A DNA stretch of 23,955 bases. Origin: Thermocrinis sp. (GTDB taxonomy: Bacteria; Aquificota; Aquificia; Aquificales; Aquificaceae). The position numbers and the translations under genes are program-made. Position 1 is the first letter of the stretch. Every line of letters starts with the position of its first letter. Shown here piece after piece: positions 8,221 through 15,739 of the stretch. The notes beneath the pieces are model-generated. The model was not told where the DNA came from, ran no database searches, and saw only the letters and a list, made by a program, of their open reading frames with translations. The stretch spans positions 1 through 23,955 of the forward strand of contig WYEK01000144.1 in assembly GCA_009903855.1 (NCBI GenBank). The letters run 5' to 3'.

Positions 8221-8400
8221 GTGTGGGAAGTGAAGGTAAGGCGGGAGGTGGAAGGCATTTGGCTGATAGAAGGGATAAAGCCTGAAGAAGGGCAGATATT
8301 TCGTCAAAAACCCTCACGGGACCCTTCCCCTCCCTTTCCACCCGCAGGGGGTGGGGGGAGGGATAAGAGGGCTTTCTCTATCTCTGTAAGGACCTTGTAG
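8221..8400 (+). CDS. Doubtful small ORF after the 80-residue gene
   Basis: A GTG at 8221 opens 59 codons to TAG at 8398. The first 25 (VWEVKVRREVEGIWLIEGIK) look protein-like. The remainder translates the C/G-rich tract into Pro and Gly runs and is unlikely to be selected as protein. No good ribosome site precedes it. It may be the remnant of a longer gene interrupted by the G-rich tract. The rest of 8183-8400 holds nothing else I can support apart from the quadruplex motifs. Confidence 0.2.
   Translation: MWEVKVRREVEGIWLIEGIKPEEGQIFRQKPSRDPSPPFPPAGGGGRDKRAFSISVRTL
8322..8371. other. Adjacent G-quadruplex motifs on both strands
   Basis: Plus strand 8347-8371 has G-runs of 5, 6, 3 and 3 with loops of 1, 1 and 6 bases. 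Minus strand 8343-8322 has runs of 3, 3, 4 and 3 with loops of 6, 1 and 2. Each satisfies the standard four-run pattern. The halves also pair imperfectly (CCACCC with GGGTGG, CCCTCCC with GGGAGGG) into a GC-rich hairpin around GCAG. It lies between convergent genes, so a transcription or replication block is plausible. There is no U-run. Confidence 0.55.
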
Positions 8401-8898
8401 CTACACATACTTATATTTGCTATCTTTCATTCCTATTTTCTCCCTCCCATCCTTCATCTTCTTTAGCCCAACAAACTCCCTCATACCACCTTCGGATAAG
8501 AAAAAGAGATTTCTGTTTAGAACCTCTTCTACCGCTTCTGTTTTCCTGTGCTTGTATGCATCCAACATCAACCTACCCAAATCATTTTTACGCAGAGCCC
8601 TCACATAATCTCCATCTTCCTGTATCCAGCCAATGTATCCATACCTGAAGAAGCTCCCAATCCCAGATACCCCTATTACATCCTTTTGCTTTTTTAAAAT
8701 CCCCTCAATCCTATCCCCTATAAACCGTAGTGTCTTCTCGGGAACCTGGGACAGATCCCCTTCTCCCACAAGCACCCTGTAGATTTTCCCACCTACCTCA
8801 ATGGGAATATCGTGGACCTTAAGCTCAAGGTCTTCATTGAGGCCATACTTGACCTCAAACTCGGCATTAACTGCTCCCACTAACCTTACCCTTGCCAT
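8401..8898 (-). CDS. Hypothetical protein with paired-palindrome promoter
   Basis: This 165-residue soluble protein starts MARVRLVGAV at the ATG after GAAGGAGGTGAAGCC. The N-terminal half looks beta-rich (FEVKYGLNED, then IYRVLVGEGD). The middle contains GVSGIGSFFRYGYIGWI, and the tail is strongly basic (KDGREKIGMKDSKYKYV). No family is recognised. It has its own copy of the operator-promoter module and forms a single-gene unit ending at the G-rich tract. Confidence 0.65.
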   Translation of the reverse strand: MARVRLVGAVNAEFEVKYGLNEDLELKVHDIPIEVGGKIYRVLVGEGDLSQVPEKTLRFIGDRIEGILKKQKDVIGVSGIGSFFRYGYIGWIQEDGDYVRALRKNDLGRLMLDAYKHRKTEAVEEVLNRNLFFLSEGGMREFVGLKKMKDGREKIGMKDSKYKYV

Positions 8899-8921
8899 GG
8901 CTTCACCTCCTTCAGGATATT

Positions 8922-8996
8922 ATTTTAGTCAAAATTCCCTGAAAAGTCAAGAGGGAGTTAACCAACTATCCCTAACTTGCTTTTGACTTAGTTAAC
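8922..8996 (-). promoter_or_regulatory. Paired GTTAAC palindromes and promoter for the 165-residue protein
   Basis: GTTAAC sites at 8957 and 8991 are 34 bp apart. The near one lies 6 bp from the -35 box TTGACT (8950-8945). A 17-bp spacer leads to -10 TAAAAT (8927-8922). The far palindrome (GACTTAGTTAAC) nearly touches the 3' end of the broken methyltransferase gene at 9002, so read-through from that gene would cross the operator. Confidence 0.8.
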
Positions 8997-9001
8997 CCAG
9001 T

Positions 9002-10207
9002 TTATCTTCTTTTCAGGACAACCAGAAATTCTCTGTCCGTTCTTTGGTCTTCAAGCCCTGTGGCAGGATTTTTCTTCGCACGGAACATAACCCTTGAGAC
9101 TATTCTGTCTATGTAGGTTTTCTCATGCACCCAGTTTCCTTTAGCAGTAAGGTGCTGGCAGATAATCTCATGTATTGGGATTTTTTGCCCTCGTATTTTA
9201 GCAGGCCCTACAAAAACAAACATGTAGTCTGAGACCTTCTGAGACAGTCTCTCAAGCATGGAAAGAATGGCAAAAAAGTAGTTATCATACAGCCCAAGCA
9301 AGTGCTTTTCTTCAATGGACTTTCTGTAGAAGCGATAAGTTTCAGAGAGGACCTCTATAGCAGGAACTTTCCTGTAGGGAATTTCTTTCTTTGAGAGACT
9401 TTAGATGTAGTTTTCTGTGTAGCCCAGCCAAAAGAGTTCCAACTTTGTGCTTCTTATGTATTCTTGGGCTTGAAGGTATGGTGGAGAAGTGATAAGGATA
9501 TTCACAGGTTCCTTTAGGTCTTCTTCCAGCACATCCACGCCCGCCTTTACCGTGCTTTTTACCTTTTGAGGTCCAAGAGTTTGATACTCTGAAAGCTTTT
9601 GAAGAGTTTTTTGAATCTCCCTCTCAAGCATACCAAAAAACAGTCCTTGATAGTCCTCCTTCAAAAGCCTTTCTACCTTTTCTTTAGCATGCTTTGACCT
9701 GTATAGCTTGTGAAGTTTCTCATCTGCATAAGAGAAGTGTTTTGTAAGCTTTAGAAGTGGCACAAGCAAAAGCCCTTTAGTGTGTTCGTCCGCAGTCTGG
9801 TGGTAAAAAGTCCAAGCTTTGGAAAGCATGGGCAGGAACGCCTCTGGATGCCAGTAGGAGAGGCTTCTCCAGTTTGGCAAAAACTCCTGAGGGTGGGCTT
9901 TGATTTTATCAACCAAGCTTTTGTCTAAAGGTTTAGGTTCTATCTCACAAAGAAAGTGAAGGTGTTTAAGCAGTGGGTTTAAATCCCAAAGTTCGTAGTC
10001 AAGTCCGTAGAGCCGTGCAGTGTAGCCCACCGTTCCAAAGCCCGCAAAAGGGTCAAAAACACGCATGCCCTTTTTAGCATAATTTTCCATAACAAAAGCG
10101 GGCACCTGTGGGATGAACTTGGCAGGGTATTTGTAAAGGGAAAACAGTCCAAAGTTTGGGCTTGGAATGGCGGAGGTTTTCCTAAAAAGGATTTCTTGGG
10201 TTTTCAT
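9002..10207 (-). pseudogene. DNA methyltransferase interrupted by one in-frame TAA
   Basis: Codons from ATG 10207 carry motif I DPFAGFGT (about residues 57-64) and catalytic TSPPYLQAQEY (about 249-259), an order and motif set typical of N4-cytosine or N6-adenine methyltransferases. A TAA at 9403-9401 then stops translation after GYTENYI. The same frame continues without any shift for 132 more sense codons (SLSKKEIPYRKVP... to LVVLKRR) that look like the rest of the enzyme. One substitution, for example CAA to TAA, explains it. The truncated 268-residue product keeps both catalytic motifs but loses the C-terminal third. The ATG follows GAGGAG almost directly. A sequencing error or read-through is possible. 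The gene is divergent from the Xre-ImmA-like gene. Confidence 0.8.
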
Positions 10208-10228
10208 TCTCCTCTGATTTAGTTTAGC

Positions 10229-10244
10229 TATAATCAATGAGGGA
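10229..10244 (+). promoter_or_regulatory. TATAAT -10 of the Xre-ImmA gene in a 37-bp divergent region
   Basis: TATAAT at 10229-10234 is followed 10 bases later by the ATG at 10245, leaving a leader of only about 3 bases. GAGGGA abuts the start. No TTGACA-like -35 box and no GTTAAC pair are present, so this gene seems to lie outside the common regulon. The promoter of the divergent methyltransferase is not clear. Confidence 0.45.
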
Positions 10245-11096
10245 ATGAAAGTAGATTTCATAAACCCAAACATTCTCAGAGAGTTAACCCAAAGGTTTCC
10301 TGAGAATGCCCAAAGGGCCCGCAAAAGGTTTAAAAACTTTGACAAGTGGCTGGCGGGAGAGGACTTCCCTACCTACAATCAACTTGTTCAGCTTAGCAAA
10401 ATCTTTGATGTTCCTTTTGGAGATTTCTTTTTGGAAAGGCTTTCCGAGATACAGCTTCCCTTTGAGGGCGGGACTAAGAACTTTCAGGATGCGGTTATGC
10501 ATGCCAAAAGGGTTCAGAACTGGGCAAGGGGTATACTCCTTGAGTTTGGGCATGAAAGCCTACCTTTTGCGGGCAAATACAGAGACGGAGTCAGTGAGGA
10601 GTTGCTGATGAAGGAACTCAAAAGCTTTTTTGGTGAGGCGGAGAGTTTTGATGAGATGGTGGAAAGGGTAGAAGAAAAAGGAGTGTTTGTTTTGAGAAGT
10701 GGGTATATCAAAAACGTTCGCAGAACCTTAGACCCGCAAGAATTTAGAGGCTTTGTCTTGTATGATAGCGTAGCACCTGTGGTGTTTATAAACAATGGGG
10801 ATAGCAGGTATAGAAAAGCCTTTACCCTTGTCCATGCCATCGTGCATATTCTGATGGGAGAAAGCGTGGTTTTTGATTGGGAAAGCAAAGAAAAGGAGTG
10901 TTTTAAAGTTTCCGCCAAGTTCTTAGAAGGGCTTCAGCTAAAGGAAAAGGAAACAGCCCAGCCAAGCATAGTAAATTATTGGAGTAAAAGATTTCTGACC
11001 CTTTTAAAAGAAGCAGTAGAAAGCGGGCTTCTTTTGCATACAGATATTTTTGATATTACAAAGCTAAGTCTGAACAGATTTTTCTCTTTGCTTTAG
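10245..11096 (+). CDS. Xre-like N terminus fused to degenerate ImmA/IrrE domain
   Basis: Residues 1-75 match the N terminus of Xre-ImmA fusion proteins: INP start, a helix-turn-helix-like segment with WLAGEDFPTYNQLVQL, then FDVPFGDFFLE. The following part resembles ImmA/IrrE peptidases, which cleave a partner repressor. At the zinc site the sequence is VHAIVHILMGES: His197 and His201 are kept but the catalytic Glu is Ala198. The segment that normally supplies the third zinc ligand seems absent, and at 283 residues the protein is shorter than the usual 370 or so. The C terminus (SKRFLTLLKEAVESG) still matches the family. It is therefore probably a binding or sensing protein rather than a protease. 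Divergence from a methyltransferase fits a regulatory or R-M-linked role. Confidence 0.7.
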   Translation: MKVDFINPNILRELTQRFPENAQRARKRFKNFDKWLAGEDFPTYNQLVQLSKIFDVPFGDFFLERLSEIQLPFEGGTKNFQDAVMHAKRVQNWARGILLEFGHESLPFAGKYRDGVSEELLMKELKSFFGEAESFDEMVERVEEKGVFVLRSGYIKNVRRTLDPQEFRGFVLYDSVAPVVFINNGDSRYRKAFTLVHAIVHILMGESVVFDWESKEKECFKVSAKFLEGLQLKEKETAQPSIVNYWSKRFLTLLKEAVESGLLLHTDIFDITKLSLNRFFSLL

Positions 11097-11142
11097 GGCA
11101 AGCCTGACCGCCAAGTTTAGCATACCCAAAAAGTCAAGGGCG

Positions 11143-11216
11143 GTTAACTAAGTCAAAAGCAAACAAATAACGCTTGGTTAACTCCCTATTGACATTCTGG
11201 AGAAAATAGCTAATAT
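11143..11216 (+). promoter_or_regulatory. Paired GTTAAC palindromes and promoter for dnaN
   Basis: GTTAAC sites at 11143 and 11177 are 34 bp apart (arms TAAGT and GCTTG). The near one ends 6 bp before -35 TTGACA (11189-11194). A 16-bp spacer leads to -10 TAATAT (11211-11216). The leader then carries AAAGGAGGTGGTGGC before the ATG at 11241. This is the only module whose -10 box is not TAAAAT. Confidence 0.8.
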
Positions 11217-11240
11217 TTTTTCCTGAAAGGAGGTGGTGGC

Positions 11241-12284
11241 ATGAGGACAGTTTTAGAAAAGAGGTCTTTAGACAGGGCTTTGGCGGTGCTTAGCAAGGTA
11301 GTGGACAAAAGGAGTGCTTTGCCGCAGTTAACTTGGTTAAAGGTAGCAAGTATCAATGGGTATAGCCAACTTCAGGCAACGGATTTAGAGAAGTATTTGA
11401 CTGTGCGGGTGCGGTCCATTACGGATGAGGCGGGAGAGGTGTGTGTGGCTATGAAGGAGTTTGCCAAGCTTGTGAAGGGAAGGAAAAAGGAGATTGGGCT
11501 TTGGACGGAGGAGGACAAGCTTGTGGTTCAGGCAGGAGGTTTAAAGGGTATGCTTTCATTGGGTTCTGTGGAAAGTTTTCCAGATTTCCCAGTGCCTACC
11601 TACGATGCGGTGTTTCCCACAAAGCTTTTGGGGAGTGCTATAGAGAAGGTGGGTTTTGCTTTGCCTTCTAAGGATAATGACAGGGATTATTTGAGGTATG
11701 TGCTTATGGATGGAGAAGGAGAAAGTGTGAATTTTGTGGCGTCGGATGGATACAGGTTGGCTTATTTGAGGGCGGATGTTTCCTTTGATATGAGGTTAAA
11801 GTTTCCTCAAAATGGACTGAAGGTTCTTTTGGACCTTTTGAAGAGGGAGAAGGGAGAGAGTGTGAAGGTGGGCAAATCTGAAAACTTTGTGTTTATTGCG
11901 GGAACAGACTGGGAGTTGGCTTTGAGAGTTTCAGGATGGGACTATCCCGATTACAAGGCGGTATTTCCTCAGGAGTTCAAAACAAGGGTTTTAGTGGATA
12001 TAAAGGAACTGGACAGGGTTTTGGAAAGCTTTTCCAGTTTAGAGATGGTGGTATTCCACATAGGAGAGGTATTAACTCTGAGGGCGGAGTGGGTTGAGTA
12101 TGAAGTGTCCGCAAAAGTAGAAGGAGAAGGGCTTGTTATTGCTTTCAATCCCAAGTTCATCAAGCAGTTTACAGAGATAAACGAGGGCACTGTGGAGATG
12201 CTGTTGATAGACGAGGAAAATCCTGTAGTATTCAAGCTTGGAGAGGACTACTCTTACTTGGTAATGCCCATGAGGATGCGGTGA
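11241..12284 (+). CDS. dnaN: DNA polymerase III beta sliding clamp, element copy
   Basis: The 347-residue protein has the DnaN build of three similar domains: an N-terminal KRSLDRALAVLSKVVDKRSA, a central YLRYVLMDGEG followed by VASDGYRLAY, and the typical C terminus YLVMPMRMR. The ring-shaped clamp encircles DNA, tethers DNA polymerase and recruits partners through its C-terminal hydrophobic pocket. It is slightly shorter than the usual 360-375 residues. The start follows the element's strong ribosome site. The gene heads an operon under a palindrome-pair promoter, not a dnaA-dnaN context, and its neighbours are element genes. It is therefore probably a second clamp carried by the element, although a host copy cannot be checked here. 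Confidence 0.85.
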   Translation: MRTVLEKRSLDRALAVLSKVVDKRSALPQLTWLKVASINGYSQLQATDLEKYLTVRVRSITDEAGEVCVAMKEFAKLVKGRKKEIGLWTEEDKLVVQAGGLKGMLSLGSVESFPDFPVPTYDAVFPTKLLGSAIEKVGFALPSKDNDRDYLRYVLMDGEGESVNFVASDGYRLAYLRADVSFDMRLKFPQNGLKVLLDLLKREKGESVKVGKSENFVFIAGTDWELALRVSGWDYPDYKAVFPQEFKTRVLVDIKELDRVLESFSSLEMVVFHIGEVLTLRAEWVEYEVSAKVEGEGLVIAFNPKFIKQFTEINEGTVEMLLIDEENPVVFKLGEDYSYLVMPMRMR

Positions 12285-12340
12285 GTGTGTCAGAAATTGG
12301 GGGAGGGAGTGGTTATATAAACAATAAGGAGGTGTTGGCC

Positions 12341-12838
12341 ATGATTGATAAGGAACAGTTGAAGTTCTCTCTCAAGCTTTACAAAGACAGCTTGGGGCCC
12401 GAGAGATACAAAGTCAAACCAGAAAAGAGGGTGCCCGTAGAGGTAGGACAAATAAGGGCCCTCTTCTGGATGCCCAACGAGTATGTCCTTGTTTATCACA
12501 TTGAAGAGGACGGACTTGTCCATGCAGTCCCTCTGACTGTGTGGGTTAGCCTTACCACATGTTCCGTAAAGATACATCTCCCCGAGTATGTAAAGGGCTT
12601 CCCAAAGCTTTATGCACCGCTTCCGTTTCATGTGTATATCAGAAGGGAAATCTTGGAAGAAGAGGGAGTTCCTGTTTACATAGTCCGCCCAGATACCATA
12701 GAGAAAGTCCTCAGAGATGTAGATAGGTCTCCCACTTGGTCTGCTGTAAAGCCTATAAGGGACTTTCTAAAACTCGTCTGGAAACGCTACGAAGACCTAA
12801 CCCTTTCCTCCCTCTTCTATACCTACAGGGTTAACTAA
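12341..12838 (+). CDS. Hypothetical protein downstream of dnaN
   Basis: The start at ATG 12341 (MIDKEQLKF) follows AAGGAGGTGTTGGCC, giving 165 residues. The middle section (RALFWMPNEYVLVYHIEEDG, then VPLTVWVSLTTCSV) looks like beta strands and the C terminus is helical and basic. No family is recognised. It lies 57 bases after dnaN with no promoter between, so it is co-transcribed and could assist the clamp. Its last codons, AGG GTT AAC TAA, form the first palindrome of the next operator module. Confidence 0.65.
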   Translation: MIDKEQLKFSLKLYKDSLGPERYKVKPEKRVPVEVGQIRALFWMPNEYVLVYHIEEDGLVHAVPLTVWVSLTTCSVKIHLPEYVKGFPKLYAPLPFHVYIRREILEEEGVPVYIVRPDTIEKVLRDVDRSPTWSAVKPIRDFLKLVWKRYEDLTLSSLFYTYRVN

Positions 12839-12904
12839 GTGTTGCCCAAATCTTTAGCACTTGGTTAACTCCCTCTTGTTTTTTCAGGAAATTTTAGCTA
12901 AAAT
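12830..12904 (+). promoter_or_regulatory. Paired GTTAAC palindromes and promoter for the 12929 operon
   Basis: GTTAAC sites at 12830 and 12864 are 34 bp apart. The near one ends 6 bp before -35 TTGTTT (12876-12881). A 17-bp spacer leads to -10 TAAAAT (12899-12904). The far palindrome contains the stop codon of the preceding gene. Confidence 0.8.
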
Positions 12905-12928
12905 AATTACCTGAAGGAGGTGGTGGCC

Positions 12929-13360
12929 ATGAGGGAGTGTAAGACCCAAGTGCTCAAGCCAAAGGCGGCAATAGCTTTTACTGAGAAAGGGTGGAAACGT
13001 TGGAGGGGCTTAGCAATTGAGAAGGGTATCAAACTTTTGCATTACGGTGCAAATGAGTATTTCATGTGCGTGCCTGTGATAAACGCACCGTTTGCAAAAG
13101 TTGTTGTGATAACCGTGGACGAGGTTTATCTTACGGAGGATGATAAGAGGGCGGTGGTGGAAGCTTTAAGGAAAAGCAGGGCTTTTATGTCTTTGATGAA
13201 GAGGAGAAATATTCCAGTGGCAAGACTAATGTGGGCATACAGCAGTGAGTTTGACGAGGTAAGGGATAGAAAGTATCCAGTTTTTTATGTAGTGCTGAAC
13301 GATTCCAACTCTCCCATAGAGGTGCCTCTCCTGTCAGGAAACACTAAAACGGTCGGTTAA
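12929..13360 (+). CDS. Hypothetical protein (143 aa)
   Basis: The ATG at 12929 follows GAAGGAGGTGGTGGCC. The protein is alpha/beta in appearance: a basic N terminus (TEKGWKRWRGLAIEKG), strands around FAKVVVITVDEVYL, a helical RRAVVEALRKS-like segment, and YPVFYVVLNDSNSP near the end. There are no catalytic motifs I can name and no signal or membrane segment. It is followed after 24 bases by the next gene of the operon. Confidence 0.65.
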   Translation: MRECKTQVLKPKAAIAFTEKGWKRWRGLAIEKGIKLLHYGANEYFMCVPVINAPFAKVVVITVDEVYLTEDDKRAVVEALRKSRAFMSLMKRRNIPVARLMWAYSSEFDEVRDRKYPVFYVVLNDSNSPIEVPLLSGNTKTVG

Positions 13361-13384
13361 TAAATACTACAGGAGGTGATGGAA

Positions 13385-14230
13385 ATGGACTTGCAAGTGA
13401 GGGACGTGCTTGAAAGCAAGACCGTATTTGAAACCAAAGACGGGAAGGTGGTGGAAACCTCTGCTTTTCCCTTCTGGAGGTTGGCGTTCAATGTAAAGCA
13501 TGAGCTCTCGGATAAAACTTGGCGGTATGCGGCGGGATGGAGTGAGGAGTATCCCTTGAAGTTTGCACAAACACGGGTGGAGAAGGACTTGGAGAAGGAC
13601 GAGTTTGCAAACGGGAAAGAGTTTCAGGAGTTTGTGGAAAAGCTAACAAACGGAACTTTCTACGATATGACCTTTACTTGGACCGGGTCTGAGTGGATAA
13701 AGGGCTACTTCAAGAAGGATGAACCTTTTAGAATGGAAGTGTGGTCTTTGTGGATAAAGGGAGTGCTGATAGGTTTGAGGTTCATCCGCTACGGCAACTC
13801 TACCTACGCATCCAACATAAACAAATTCACAATAGAAACTCCAAGTGGAGTTCTCTTTGAGAAGGAAAGCCCAATTCTCCAAATCCTCCCATACCCACAC
13901 AAGGACTGGCATATCATCCACCGAGTTTCTCAAAAAGACCTTGTGAGAAGGGCAAGGCTGGAGATGGCACACGAATATGGCAATGCGGTGGGCTTTCATA
14001 CGGCGGGTTTGGCCTCAAGACTACTAATGAACAAGGGAGTGCTTGGAGTGGTTCTTCCTCTGAAGCCCTTTGAGTTTAAACCCTCTGAAAAGGGAGGCTA
14101 TGTGGTAAAGGGCTACGGCAAATACATAATCACAGATTCAGATAAACTTGGCTACTATCTCATCACAAAGGAACTGGAAAAGGTCAGGTTTGCAAAGCTT
14201 GTCAAAGAGATAGATGATGTGGTGGATTAA
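13385..14230 (+). CDS. Hypothetical protein (281 aa)
   Basis: The start at 13385 follows an ideal AGGAGGTGAT six bases upstream; the ORF could be opened 9 bases earlier only inside that site. The protein is Trp- and Tyr-rich in the middle (TFTWTGSEWIKGYF, MEVWSLWIKGVLIG) with a stretch GNSTYASNINKFTIE, and has a mixed C terminus. It is soluble and not recognised. It ends 16 bases before the convergent methylase gene. A perfect AT-rich palindrome (14245-14260) lies over the convergent 3' ends but is weak as a terminator. Confidence 0.65.
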   Translation: MDLQVRDVLESKTVFETKDGKVVETSAFPFWRLAFNVKHELSDKTWRYAAGWSEEYPLKFAQTRVEKDLEKDEFANGKEFQEFVEKLTNGTFYDMTFTWTGSEWIKGYFKKDEPFRMEVWSLWIKGVLIGLRFIRYGNSTYASNINKFTIETPSGVLFEKESPILQILPYPHKDWHIIHRVSQKDLVRRARLEMAHEYGNAVGFHTAGLASRLLMNKGVLGVVLPLKPFEFKPSEKGGYVVKGYGKYIITDSDKLGYYLITKELEKVRFAKLVKEIDDVVD

Positions 14231-14246
14231 GGGAAATGTTAGCATT

Positions 14247-15104
14247 TTAGAAATCTAAAAGGTAATTAGTCCAGATGCACTCAAGCCTTCGCTGGTCTTT
14301 TACAAGGCATGCGTTCTCTCCCAAGAGCCCTGTAGCCCTTGTCTTTCCCACCGCATGACATCCCACATCAAAACAAATCTTTTTCCATCCCGCCTTTTCC
14401 AGTTCAAAGTAAAGGTCGTTGTCGTAGCCACTTAGCATTACCTTTGTTTTGCTTTTTGTTAGAAGCCACTCCACAAGTTCCTCGTGGTCTTTTTGGGACA
14501 TTTCAAACCTGTATGCGGAGGGTCTTCTCCTTGTTTCAGGAAGATATGGCGGGTCAAGGTAGAAAAAGCCCGCCCATTCCCAGTCGTTGTATTTCTCCAT
14601 ACACTCCTTCCAATGCAAATTTTCTATCTGAACATACATCAGCCGCATGTGAATATACGGAAGCATCTCTATAGTAGAAAGCCAACTACTTACAGAGGCA
14701 AAAAGTCCAGCTTTCTTTGACTTAAAGGCATACCTCCAGCCTGCATCTGGTTGCCCGCTAAATCCCTGCCTCAGGGCCACAAAAAGCCTCCGTGCCCTCT
14801 CCACAGGGTCGTCGCAATCTTTATAAGTTTGACTGCAAAACAGATATTCCTCCCTCGCATAGGGCGTCAAAGCCACCTTCCTGTAGAACTCATCAAAGTG
14901 GTCCCTCAAAACCCTAAAAAGATTAACAAGCTCTCCATCTATGTCGTTATAGACCTCAGCACCTACCATCTCTTTGGCAAAAAGCAAAGACGCACCCCCT
15001 CCAAACACCTCAAGATAATACTCATGCCAAGGCACATACTCAAGGAGTTTGCTAATTAAATTGCCCTTCCCTCCATAGTAAGTTATAGGAGACCTCAACC
15101 TCAT
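14247..15104 (-). CDS. D12-class DNA N6-adenine methyltransferase (Dam-like)
   Basis: The 285-residue enzyme has the D12/Dam pattern: PITYYGGKGNL (6-16), motif I LEVFGGGASLLF (31-42) for S-adenosylmethionine, and catalytic DPPY (184-187). It should transfer methyl to N6 of adenine in a short site that cannot be read from the sequence. The start at 15104 overlaps the upstream EAL gene's stop in an ATGA, so translation is coupled. No restriction enzyme is adjacent, so it may be a solitary methylase for protection or regulation. Confidence 0.9.
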   Translation of the reverse strand: MRLRSPITYYGGKGNLISKLLEYVPWHEYYLEVFGGGASLLFAKEMVGAEVYNDIDGELVNLFRVLRDHFDEFYRKVALTPYAREEYLFCSQTYKDCDDPVERARRLFVALRQGFSGQPDAGWRYAFKSKKAGLFASVSSWLSTIEMLPYIHMRLMYVQIENLHWKECMEKYNDWEWAGFFYLDPPYLPETRRRPSAYRFEMSQKDHEELVEWLLTKSKTKVMLSGYDNDLYFELEKAGWKKICFDVGCHAVGKTRATGLLGENACLVKDQRRLECIWTNYLLDF

Positions 15105-15685
15105 GCCCAGACGCTTTCCAAAACTTTCCCTTGAACAAGACAAACATCACTCTTCTTAACCAACTCCAACTCCTCTCCTGTCTCAACCTTCTCTATTATA
15201 GGCCTTAACTGAAGGCTTTTTATCAACCTCACCAACCAAGGTAAAACTTCATGAAAATGCTTCACGTCTAACTTCACAAATTGAGGTCTTAACCACAACA
15301 TCAACTCCAAAGAACTCCACCCACTCCCAAAATCATCAAGACACACACGAAAGCCTAACCTCTCCAAAATACTCTTTAAAACCTTTGAACTTACCTTCCT
15401 CTTTTCGCTTATCTCCAACACCAAACAATCCCTCAAATCCCTACATTCCCTCTCAATCACATCCCAATACATAAAAACCGTGCTCCCAAAAACATTCACA
15501 AAATACAACTTCCCATCCCTCTTAACCCTCCGTATCCCCTCCACATGCCCCAAAAATATCTCCAAATCCTCCCTCTCCGTGCAAACCTCAAAAAATCCCT
15601 CCCTGTCCTCCACTCCACGATAAAGCACCTCATATCCCAACAACCTCTTGTCCCTCAAATCAAAAATGGGTTCAACTTCCCGCAT
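15101..15685 (-). CDS. Compact EAL-domain protein, probable c-di-GMP phosphodiesterase
   Basis: This 194-residue protein is a lone EAL domain, shorter than the usual 240. Expected active-site positions are present: GYEVLYR (Glu19, for EAL-L-R), Asn64 in FVNVFG, Glu91 in LEISE, Asp117-Asp118 in DDFGSG, Lys138 in VKLDV, Glu165 and Glu168 in EKVET, and Gln185 in VQGK. Several surrounding residues are atypical. It may hydrolyse or merely bind cyclic di-GMP. The first 53 residues of the open frame, upstream of ATG 15685, are Ser/Pro-rich antisense to a promoter and are rejected. TATAAT (15703-15698) lies 12 bases before the ATG, without a ribosome site. It is coupled to the adenine methylase. Confidence 0.75.
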   Translation of the reverse strand: MREVEPIFDLRDKRLLGYEVLYRGVEDREGFFEVCTEREDLEIFLGHVEGIRRVKRDGKLYFVNVFGSTVFMYWDVIERECRDLRDCLVLEISEKRKVSSKVLKSILERLGFRVCLDDFGSGWSSLELMLWLRPQFVKLDVKHFHEVLPWLVRLIKSLQLRPIIEKVETGEELELVKKSDVCLVQGKVLESVWA

Positions 15686-15739
15686 GCTATTTTTTTTATT
15701 ATAGCAACTTCTCACACTCCAAAACATCCCAACTCCCCC

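Noticed and set aside
11327..11332. Isolated GTTAAC sites inside genes (dnaN; also near 10280 and in the integrase)
   Set aside because: They are single, not paired at 34 bp, and not next to promoter boxes.
14245..14260. Perfect palindrome TTTTAGA-AA-TCTAAAA at convergent gene ends
   Set aside because: The stem is entirely AT-rich bar one pair per arm with a two-base loop, too weak for a terminator in a thermophile. It overlaps the methylase stop and may be chance.
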